Of a DNA stretch of 64,000 nucleotides, positions 1 through 7,368 are shown piece after piece. The stretch is from Paenibacillus xylanexedens. Lineage in GTDB: Bacteria; Bacillota; Bacilli; Paenibacillales; Paenibacillaceae. The DNA is taken from NCBI RefSeq assembly GCF_007680605.1, contig NZ_VEIO01000004.1:84094-148093 (forward strand), in the 5' to 3' direction. The translations under genes were made by a program, and so were the position numbers. Each line of letters begins with the position of its first letter. The stretch's first letter is position 1. Under the pieces are notes generated by a model. The model did not search any database. It worked only from the letters and a program-made list of their open reading frames with translations, and had not been told where the DNA came from.

Positions 1-74
1 GTTGACGGAATGTGCGATGGTTGGGTTGATGAGTCAGGTTGACGGAATGTGCGATGGTTGGGTTGATGAGTCAG
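1..74. repeat. Perfect 37-bp tandem duplication at the window edge
   Basis: Positions 1-37 and 38-74 are identical, and a few bases of a third copy follow from 75. The unit contains the internal echo GTTGACGG / GGTTGATG. It may begin before the window. No gene overlaps it. Confidence 0.9.
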
Positions 75-171
75 GTTGATACTGTAGCAAGGTTTTCGGA
101 TTGGTGGCTCGATGCTCCCAATATAACAACGATATATGGATTGTCTATCATTTATAAATTCACTTCATATC

Positions 172-209
172 AAAAAGGAGCCCATCGAGATGATGGCGGG
201 CTCCTTTTT
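172..209 (-). terminator. Rho-independent terminator downstream of the NAD(P)H-hydrate enzyme gene
   Basis: A hairpin with arms AAAAAGGAGCCC and GGGCTCCTTTTT lies about 80 bp after the stop codon of the minus-strand gene. A-rich and T-rich flanks make it usable in both directions. Confidence 0.85.
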
Positions 210-289
210 GATAGGTTTATACTTTCATGTGGTACGTATTTAAAGGTTATGGCTTCCGTATGATCTTGCACGCTGGATTGAACATATCT

Positions 290-2044
290 CTACAGTGCAT
301 CGATAATATCTCCTGCCAGCAGGGAGGAAGGATCACCTCGCCGCAATGTTGCCCGTTCGGCGGCCTGTCCATGCAGGTATACACCGAACGCGGCGGCTTG
401 CTCCGCGTCTAGCCCTTGGGCGAGCAGACCGGCGATGATGCCGGTCAACACGTCTCCTGCGCCGCCCGTTGCCATGCCGGCGTGGCCGGTGGTGTTGATG
501 TACGCCTCGCCGGAAGGCGTTGCGATGACCGTTCGTGCTCCTTTGAGCACAAGGGTCACGCCCTGCTCGCGGGCGTACTGTGCAGCGTGTGCAATTCGGT
601 CACGCTGCACTTCGGGGGTTGACATGCGTAGCAGTCGGCCCATCTCGCCAGGGTGCGGCGTCAGTATGGTCGCCGCACTGCGCTGGCCCCAGGTGCGTGG
701 CCCATCCGGGCCTGCATCTGCCAGCATGTTGAGGGCGTCCGCGTCGATGACGAGCGGGCAATCCGTCTGTTGCCACAGACGGCGCAGCCAGTCGGTGTCG
801 CCTTGAAAGCGACCAAGGCCCGGGCCGGTCGCAAGCACGTCGCGGCTCTCCGCAAGGCGCAGCACCGCTGCGGCGGAAGCCGCATTCCATTCGCCGCTGG
901 CGCCATCGGCTGCAGCAGCGAGCATGAGCTCGGGCACGGTGCCGATGACATGCGGCAACAGTGCCGCGGGTAGCGCCCATGTGGCGAGCCCGCAACCAGC
1001 GCGCAGCGCGGCTTTGGCCGAGAGCAGGCCAGCGCCGCTCATCGGCATGCTTCCAGCGGCCAGCAATACATGGCCGTAGGTGCCCTTATGGCCGTCCGGT
1101 GCCCGGCGACGGCCTGTGTCTACGCGTAGCGCACCCCGAAGTACCTCGTCCGTCAACAGACGGACCGAGGGGCCATGCTCTGGCGCAAGGAGCGCGGGAA
1201 TGCCGATGGCACGCACGACGATGCGCCCCGCGGCAGAAGCGCCCGGGTACTGTACCAGACCACGCTTAAGCAGCGCAAGGCATACAGTTACCCGGGCTTC
1301 AATGCACGGCTCGTACGCCTCACCGGTGTCGGCGTCCAGTCCGCTTGGCACATCGGCGGATACGACTGGCTTACCGCTGTCGTTCGCCGCGCGAATCAGC
1401 GCCGCGTATGCTCCGCGCGGCGCCCCCCGCGAGCCGGTGCCCAGCAGCGCATCGACGATGCCCGTGCACCGGCTAAAGTCCACGGCTTCGCGCCCGTGGA
1501 CAACGGCAGGGATGCCGAGCTTCGCGGCGGCATCCCGTTGCACTGCGGCTTCGCCCCGCAGTGCCTCCGGGGCATCGGCGTAGACTAACGTCACGCCCAG
1601 CCCCGCTTCAACCAAATGGCGCGCCGCAACCAGCCCGTCGCCGCCATTATTGCCCTTCCCGATCAGCATGTACCAATGCTGATCACCGGGATGCGCCATC
1701 ACCAGCGCCGGATCGGCGATGATGTCGCCCCCGCAACCTACGCGGTCGCCGGGCCCGGTATGCGCCCGCCACGCCGCCTCTCTCCGCTGGCCGCAATCAG
1801 GCCAGCCACCCCTAACTTCACCGATGTTTCTGTGCCGTGCTTCATCACCTTTCGCATGACCGCCTTCACCCCAGCCACGACCCTCCCGACTACCATCCTC
1901 TTGTCCTTCCCGGCACAGCTTGATAACTTCCTCGGCGATAGCTCTGCCTGCATTCTCCATCAGACTGGCCGCAGGAATGCCAAGCTGCTGAATCGTATAC
2001 TCGTCCACAGCCCGCATCTGATCAGCGGTTACGATAAACAACAC
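290..2044 (-). CDS. nnrD: Bifunctional NAD(P)H-hydrate epimerase / ADP-dependent NAD(P)H-hydrate dehydratase
   Basis: This cytoplasmic enzyme repairs damaged NADH/NADPH: the N-terminal NnrE half interconverts hydrate epimers and the C-terminal NnrD half dehydrates the S-form using ADP. The epimerase half opens with the usual MENAGRA motif and has the GKGNNGGDG loop. The dehydratase half (about residue 300 onward) shows GTGPGLG, DADALN, LTPHPGEM, LKGA and the HAGMATGGAGDVLTG phosphate-binding motif. The start is GTG with GGGAGGG just upstream; the next codon TTG is an equally possible start. About 75 residues (roughly 45-120) between the first helix and the GKGNNGGDG loop are Gly/Arg-rich and not part of the conserved fold, so they look like a low-complexity insertion. 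The rest is full length, and the assignment is firm. Confidence 0.93.
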   Translation of the reverse strand: MLFIVTADQMRAVDEYTIQQLGIPAASLMENAGRAIAEEVIKLCREGQEDGSREGRGWGEGGHAKGDEARHRNIGEVRGGWPDCGQRREAAWRAHTGPGDRVGCGGDIIADPALVMAHPGDQHWYMLIGKGNNGGDGLVAARHLVEAGLGVTLVYADAPEALRGEAAVQRDAAAKLGIPAVVHGREAVDFSRCTGIVDALLGTGSRGAPRGAYAALIRAANDSGKPVVSADVPSGLDADTGEAYEPCIEARVTVCLALLKRGLVQYPGASAAGRIVVRAIGIPALLAPEHGPSVRLLTDEVLRGALRVDTGRRRAPDGHKGTYGHVLLAAGSMPMSGAGLLSAKAALRAGCGLATWALPAALLPHVIGTVPELMLAAAADGASGEWNAASAAAVLRLAESRDVLATGPGLGRFQGDTDWLRRLWQQTDCPLVIDADALNMLADAGPDGPRTWGQRSAATILTPHPGEMGRLLRMSTPEVQRDRIAHAAQYAREQGVTLVLKGARTVIATPSGEAYINTTGHAGMATGGAGDVLTGIIAGLLAQGLDAEQAAAFGVYLHGQAAERATLRRGDPSSLLAGDIIDAL

Positions 2045-2352
2045 TTATCCCTCCCCGGTCGCGTTATGAATAGCACTGCTAGAGCATCACACATATGGGT
2101 CTTCCATTCTCATAAGTTTTACATTGCCATTAGCTTCCCGATCAATGGTGTGTCACTCGTTTTCTGATCATACAGGGCTTATGAGTTTACCTTCCATTCA
2201 TGTCTCATCGGTTCTCCGCTCACTCATGGTTTGTCCCATTACAGTGTCCTGCCGGTTAGCAATGCACCATCATACTCACTTTGCGCAAAGAGCTTACCCT
2301 GTCTTATCTCTTGCATCTTCTATAATTATCCCGTTTACCTATTTATCCTCAG
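2045..2352. other. Intergenic stretch without a recognised gene
   Basis: This 308-bp stretch separates two minus-strand genes. I see no convincing hairpin, promoter or coding signal beyond the GGGAGGG ribosome binding site of the upstream-reading hydrate-repair gene at its low end. Confidence 0.5.
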
Positions 2353-2985
2353 TTAGTACCCTACCGTAAACCGCGCTTGAACAAACTGCGGATCATCGAG
2401 TTCATCTACCAAAGCTGCGGCAAAATCCCCCACAGAGATGCTGCTTTCACCCAGATCATCTGTAATGACACGGTTCATGCCAATCCGGAACTGACCTGTC
2501 CTCCGCCCTGTAGTAATCGTTGCTGCCGGACTCATATACGTCCAGTGAATATTCGATTCTTCCAGAAGTCCATAAGCATCCGCATGAGCCTGCGCAAGAG
2601 GTTTGATTTCCTCGGGGAATCCGGGTGTATTCATCAGCATCTCGCCTGAATCGGTCATCAGACTGCCTGCCCCTCCAACAACAACCAGACGTCCAGCGTT
2701 TGCGCGGCGCACGCCTTCAATCAGTGAACGCGTGACTTCCAGCAGTTCCTCTTGTTCGCCGAACTTCGGCCCGTACGCACTCACTACCGCTTCTTGTCCC
2801 GCTGCAAAATCAGCAACCTGATCCGGGTTAAGCACGTCCCCCTGCTCCACACGCAAGCGCTCATGCACCATCTCTACCTTGGACGGATCACGCACCACCG
2901 CGGTCACTTCATGCCCACGATCCATCAATTCCCACAAAATCGTCTTACCAATCGCTCCGGTCGCTCCAAAAATCGCTACTTTCAT
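2353..2985 (-). CDS. NAD(P)-binding atypical short-chain oxidoreductase (YwnB-like)
   Basis: The 210-aa protein begins MKVAIFGATGAIGKT, the Rossmann GxxGxxG nucleotide-binding motif of the NAD(P)H-binding (NmrA-like/atypical SDR) family, followed by a basic turn (VVRDPSK) that suggests NADPH. It lacks the classical YxxxK pair in a clear context, as is common in this family. Substrate and physiological role cannot be read from the sequence. The start at 2985 is chosen because AGAGGG lies 8 nt upstream and the protein then begins directly at the beta strand; a 10-residue longer frame has no ribosome binding site. It stands alone. Confidence 0.82.
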   Translation of the reverse strand: MKVAIFGATGAIGKTILWELMDRGHEVTAVVRDPSKVEMVHERLRVEQGDVLNPDQVADFAAGQEAVVSAYGPKFGEQEELLEVTRSLIEGVRRANAGRLVVVGGAGSLMTDSGEMLMNTPGFPEEIKPLAQAHADAYGLLEESNIHWTYMSPAATITTGRRTGQFRIGMNRVITDDLGESSISVGDFAAALVDELDDPQFVQARFTVGY

Positions 2986-3356
2986 ATCGGAATCCCTCTT
3001 TTCTGCCGATGTCATCTAATCAGCTATACCGTTATTTTAATACTTAATCCTGTTGTTATATACCTTAAACGGCTCACGCCATCTTAAACCGGATAGACCT
3101 ACTTGTAAACTCGAAACTTCATTAGCGCTACCAGCACCTCAGCCGAGCGTTTCTATTTTATTCACACATTGTAGATCTCTTCATAAAAATGTTCTTCCAG
3201 GTTTCAACCCATTCTCCAAATCAGATCTGTGCTCTAATTCCTTCTCCAATTCCCTCCGCTATCCATCCATTCTTTGCCCCTCTTCTCTCATTTAAAATAG
3301 TTCCATGTACGCCAAAAAAGCCGCACGGGCGGCTTCCACATTTTATTTTGATCATC
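2986..3356. other. Intergenic stretch containing only a terminator
   Basis: Apart from the terminator at 3314-3335, this gap holds pyrimidine-rich sequence on the plus strand and no gene-like frame. It should contain the promoter of the oxidoreductase gene, but I cannot fix one with confidence. Confidence 0.5.
3314..3335 (-). terminator. Terminator closing the lanthipeptide operon
   Basis: On the minus strand the hairpin AAGCCGC-CCGT-GCGGCTT is followed by six T residues, 22 bp after the peptidase stop codon. Confidence 0.88.
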
Positions 3357-5126
3357 TTACCCTCGCTGAGTTACCCTGTTTCGGGTTAGAAAATGAACCG
3401 CCTTCGCCGCCCAGATTCGCTCTGCATACACCTCATGCTGCAGATCATCAATGATATGCAACTCAAGTCGCCTATCGGCCGCCTTAACAGGCTCCTTCTG
3501 CTTCAATATCTCCTGATATAAACGCTCCGTCTGTTCCACCGGGCAGAGCTGATCATTCCGGCCGTGAACAAGCTGTAAATCCACGTTACACAGAGCAGAC
3601 GAATAGGTTAACGGGCTTCTCTTCCGCAGTGCGGATTCATCCTGTAACAATCCTCCGATTTCCATCTGCAAAAACGATCTTAGCTTCGCCCCACCACCGG
3701 CATACAAGCTGTTCAAATCCGTAAACGGTGCACAAGCCACGACGGCGCACCACAATTCCGGAGTTCTACCTGCTGCTAACAGCGCTAAATAAGCCCCATA
3801 ACTGACGCCGTACAGTGAAACGGCCGAATAGGAACCCAAGACCTGCTCCCGAATAATCCGAATAACATCTGCATCCACACCGCCCCAATCATTCTGAATA
3901 CGTTGCTTGTAATCCGGACCGAATCCTGAACTGCCTGGATAATTCAGCCCAATCACCCTCGCTCCAGTCTCACATAAACGTGCAATAACCGGACTGTAAC
4001 TGTCCAGAAGGCAATTATGTGGCCCACCGTGCAGATAGATGACTGCCTGTTCTTCACCTTCTGAATGGATATCCATATAAGGAATGGACACATCCCCGTA
4101 ACGCAAGTGTTTGTACTTAGTCTCTGGCCACTTAACAAGATTACTTACAGACACATCTCCATACCTGACTGCAAGTGGAGTGATATCCCCAAACGGCTCA
4201 GATATCCTACACCTGGCGGGCACCGGGGCAGTCGTAATAGACTCGAATTTCCCAATGAGGTTCTGCTTGTCCCTGCTGTATACGGCTTGTGTTAACGTTC
4301 CCGGATAATCACACAGCTCAAATGTTTTTTCTCCATCCAGCTTGTACTGAACATATCGCCACTTCCCACGCATTATTCCCTCGCATAAGATATGCTGTCG
4401 ATCCACATCCAGCTGCATACGAATCAACTCGGAGAACGGCTCACTGTGCTCCGGATTACATTGAACAACATGCTCCTGAACGCTCATCCAGCCAGGACAG
4501 AAACCATCTTCTAGCGGAATGCAGACAGCAATCCGATCACCCTGCTTGTCCATTACCGGATATGCATACTCCTGATAAGGAATTTCCCGAGATGATCCGG
4601 TATCTTTCCCGTAAAAATATACACTGCCAACCCCGCCCACATTAACACCAATCTCTCGCTCAGGCTTGGCCCAGAACACAAATTGCGGGTTATCCAGTTC
4701 TGGAGTAACCCACTCGGCTTTTTCTTGTACGGGATCATACAGCCCAATCTGCACAAGCCCTGAACGGTGTCGAACGGCAAAAAGTAACAGGAGTTGCCCA
4801 TCTTGCCAGGCCATCTGCATCACCGGAAACGGTAATTTTAGAGAGAGTGTTTGAATCAGCCTTATGTGCTCCCGCTCTTTCTGGAATACATGAATCCATC
4901 TCTCCGTCTTCTTCCGGGTGATTGCCGCCACTTGGTCTGTTCCGATGAATTGAACATGCTGTACAGTCTGGCCCCGTTCTGTCCAATGACCGGAAAAACA
5001 ATGCACACCTTGAACATCGCCAGCATCGTCAAGCTCACACCATTCACATGTTTGGTCGTCATAACACAAGACCATGCTTGTCCGCTCCCGGTTCAGACTC
5101 ATTCGGTTCAGGAATGGATTGCCCAA
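3357..5126 (-). CDS. S9-family prolyl-oligopeptidase, candidate lanthipeptide leader peptidase
   Basis: The 589-aa protein has an N-terminal beta-propeller-like half (to about residue 330) and a C-terminal alpha/beta-hydrolase half. The S9 landmarks are HGGPHN near residue 366, the nucleophile elbow GVSYG with Ser442, Asp525 in HGRND and His564 in DLQHE. There is no signal peptide, so it should act in the cytoplasm. It starts at TTG with GGGAGGG 6-8 nt upstream and overlaps the preceding TPR gene by 19 bp, so it is translationally coupled in the lanthipeptide operon. Prolyl oligopeptidases of this family remove leaders in several class III lanthipeptide systems (FlaP, AplP), which makes leader removal the likely job here. 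That role is inferred from family and position only. Confidence 0.87.
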   Translation of the reverse strand: MGNPFLNRMSLNRERTSMVLCYDDQTCEWCELDDAGDVQGVHCFSGHWTERGQTVQHVQFIGTDQVAAITRKKTERWIHVFQKEREHIRLIQTLSLKLPFPVMQMAWQDGQLLLLFAVRHRSGLVQIGLYDPVQEKAEWVTPELDNPQFVFWAKPEREIGVNVGGVGSVYFYGKDTGSSREIPYQEYAYPVMDKQGDRIAVCIPLEDGFCPGWMSVQEHVVQCNPEHSEPFSELIRMQLDVDRQHILCEGIMRGKWRYVQYKLDGEKTFELCDYPGTLTQAVYSRDKQNLIGKFESITTAPVPARCRISEPFGDITPLAVRYGDVSVSNLVKWPETKYKHLRYGDVSIPYMDIHSEGEEQAVIYLHGGPHNCLLDSYSPVIARLCETGARVIGLNYPGSSGFGPDYKQRIQNDWGGVDADVIRIIREQVLGSYSAVSLYGVSYGAYLALLAAGRTPELWCAVVACAPFTDLNSLYAGGGAKLRSFLQMEIGGLLQDESALRKRSPLTYSSALCNVDLQLVHGRNDQLCPVEQTERLYQEILKQKEPVKAADRRLELHIIDDLQHEVYAERIWAAKAVHFLTRNRVTQRG

Positions 5127-6571
5127 CCCGATTCCCTCCCCTCATGCCAATGCTTGAACTGCTCCCAGGTATCGAGCTGTAGTTCCAGCTTGAGCGTAAG
5201 CTGCTGCTGTGTGGCCGCTGCTACAGGACTCTCTGTTCCCAAACCACTTAGCGCTTGCCGGATCAAACGGATTTGCTTCAGATGGGTTGCTGGCAATCCC
5301 GCGATCAGAAGACGATACACCTCCGAAGCACGTTCCTCTTCACCTTGCTGGATCAGCACTCCAGCCAATTCAATTGAACGTTGCAGCAATTTGGAAGGAA
5401 TTGAACCTGTCTTCATCCTAAGCACCTGAATCAACATCTTGTATTCTAACTCTTGCTCACCGAGTTGCTGATAAACTGACATTTTTAATTGAAGTATATG
5501 TCCCAGCCAACCCGAGTACGCACCTGTACAGAGTTTCTCGGCAGCTAGTAGAGTCGTTTCCGCATCCATGAAAAGCCCTGCCCGGATCTGCAGCCCTGCA
5601 ATGTTCAGAGCCGTTTGAATCTGAAAAACATGTCGGTCCGGTCCTGGAGGAAGCTCGCGAATACGCATCCCTGCCCGCTTCTCCAGTTCAATGGCACGTG
5701 AGATATGACCTTCCTGCATCTCAATCAATGCTTCACCGTTATCTAAGGCAGCTTCCTTTCCAATGCGATAGACTTCGTTCAATTCCTCATGCTCCAGAAC
5801 GGCCCGAGCTTGGGCGTAACATTTTCTTGCCGCGGCATAATCATCCCCGTTTTTGGTTAATAGCTGACCCAGTTCAAACCACAGAATAGCCTGCTGCGCT
5901 GACGATAATTGTTGGAATATGGAGTTTTGACTAAAAAAGCGAAAACAAGCCTTGTACCGCTGTCGATTATCCGATTTGCACAACAAAACCCAGGCCAGCC
6001 TGTTGTAAAGAGCCAACGCTTTGTGTTGTGCTTTATCGTGCCTGCCAGCTATTCGCAGCTGTTCATTCAACAAACGCCGGGTCTGTTCCGGTATATCTCT
6101 CACCAGAGAAATAGCTAGCCTCGATACATGTTGGGGAAGATTAACGCTCACGGGATATTGATGAAAAAACAACAATACGCTTACGTCCTTTAGTTTTTGA
6201 CGATAGAGCAGGTGATGTATGGCTCCAAGATCTGCAGGATGCAGACCGGAGACCACCTCAACCAGGATCCATTTCCGTGGCCCCGGTGCCCAGCCGGCTC
6301 GATGGAATCGGAGTAACGCATTTTTGCACGCCACCAGATCATCAATCGGGTGAACCGGGTTCAACTGATAAATGAATGGCAACGTGTGATACGCATCATC
6401 AAGCACAAGGCGAATCGCCTGATCCTGCCAATGCATACTTAACTTGCGTAACTCTTGTTGCACAATATCCGAACGTCCTTCAACCACAAATAACCCTGGT
6501 TCGTGGCTCGCACGAAACCATGTACTTCTCAGGTCATGATAGTCCGTACTTTCCAGCCTCACAGGTTTCAT
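5108..6571 (-). CDS. TPR-type helical-repeat protein of unknown function in the lanthipeptide operon
   Basis: The 487-aa protein is soluble. Its first 180 residues resemble the alpha/beta part of a STAND/AAA-type ATPase (strand-like ILVEVVSG and VSVLLFFHQYPV) but no Walker A P-loop is present. Residues from about 190 to 470 are helical pairs typical of TPR repeats (for example WFELGQLLTKNGDDYAAARKC). The start at 6571 forms an ATGA overlap with the GNAT gene stop and has AGGAGGG upstream; the frame runs open for ten more codons without a ribosome binding site. A scaffold, regulator or partner for the synthetase or peptide is possible. I do not recognise a known lanthipeptide protein of this build. 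Confidence 0.75.
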   Translation of the reverse strand: MKPVRLESTDYHDLRSTWFRASHEPGLFVVEGRSDIVQQELRKLSMHWQDQAIRLVLDDAYHTLPFIYQLNPVHPIDDLVACKNALLRFHRAGWAPGPRKWILVEVVSGLHPADLGAIHHLLYRQKLKDVSVLLFFHQYPVSVNLPQHVSRLAISLVRDIPEQTRRLLNEQLRIAGRHDKAQHKALALYNRLAWVLLCKSDNRQRYKACFRFFSQNSIFQQLSSAQQAILWFELGQLLTKNGDDYAAARKCYAQARAVLEHEELNEVYRIGKEAALDNGEALIEMQEGHISRAIELEKRAGMRIRELPPGPDRHVFQIQTALNIAGLQIRAGLFMDAETTLLAAEKLCTGAYSGWLGHILQLKMSVYQQLGEQELEYKMLIQVLRMKTGSIPSKLLQRSIELAGVLIQQGEEERASEVYRLLIAGLPATHLKQIRLIRQALSGLGTESPVAAATQQQLTLKLELQLDTWEQFKHWHEGRESGWAIHS

Positions 6572-7368
6572 AATCTCTCGCTCTCCCTCCTGATCCGGCA
6601 TACATGTATAAGTTCAGGCACCTGCTGTAAAGGCAATGCACTCATCAAGCGATAGCTGCCTTGATTGTTTGCATCAAGAGAAGCCTTGATCTGCTTTTCC
6701 GGGTCGGAACTGCACTGATGGAGAGCATAAGCAACAAGCCACCGTGCCCAGCCCTTGCGTTTTGCCGCAGGCATGGTGAATATATGTGACAGAAGGATGC
6801 TATCGAACTCATCGCTTAACAGACAGCCTCCGATCTTTGCGCCTTCCAGCTCCACCAGTCCCGATCCGTCCAGTAAACGTCCGTACATCCCTTCATAGAT
6901 ATCATCCACTGCCTTGCGAGCAGCCTGGATTCCGGGGCATGTTGGATCACTGCTTTGAAGCAAATGAGCCATAACTTCCTCTTGCCCTTCTGCAGGCAAC
7001 CACTTTCCGTTCGAATCCGGCATAACCGGAACAGAAATGTGCTTCAGATCACCGTAAAAGCGATATCGATGGGCGAGCACATCTGCCTTATACCCGAGTC
7101 TTTCCCATGGAAACGAGGCAGGTGCAGTTACATATATAGAAGAGCAGGACAATTTGTCCAATAAGGATGTGATCTGTCCTTCCCAATATGCATGAGATGA
7201 AGCTTCACTCCATAAATCCATCATATATTGACCTTCCCCATGATCTATCAACAGCATGGAAGAGATCGTTTCTCTTTTCCCAGGCTCACTGGCATAGTAT
7301 CGACCCCCGACCTTGCCGGGTTCATGCTGACATTGCGGCAGGATATCAGCTATGGATGTTTGCATCAT
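6568..7368 (-). CDS. GNAT-like acetyltransferase in the lanthipeptide operon
   Basis: The 266-aa protein carries a GNAT-like C-terminal half: the beta4 strand LLSHIFTMP, an acetyl-CoA loop region AAKRKGWARWLVAYAL, and the late motif ASLDANNQGSYRLMSALPLQQV (N..A..Y..LGF type). The first 120 residues are not diagnostic. The acetyl-CoA loop is RKGWAR rather than the canonical Q/RxxGxG/A, so activity is not certain. The start at 7368 is set by AGGGAGGT 8 nt upstream; it overlaps the synthetase gene by 23 bp and the next gene by 4 bp. Plausible roles are acetylation of the mature peptide for tailoring or self-protection. Both are inference. Confidence 0.72.
   Translation of the reverse strand: MMQTSIADILPQCQHEPGKVGGRYYASEPGKRETISSMLLIDHGEGQYMMDLWSEASSHAYWEGQITSLLDKLSCSSIYVTAPASFPWERLGYKADVLAHRYRFYGDLKHISVPVMPDSNGKWLPAEGQEEVMAHLLQSSDPTCPGIQAARKAVDDIYEGMYGRLLDGSGLVELEGAKIGGCLLSDEFDSILLSHIFTMPAAKRKGWARWLVAYALHQCSSDPEKQIKASLDANNQGSYRLMSALPLQQVPELIHVCRIRRESERL

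Noticed and set aside
435-1588. Several plus-strand frames of 100-170 codons opposite the NAD(P)H-hydrate gene
   Set aside because: They are antisense shadows of a GC-rich conserved gene, with no ribosome binding sites.
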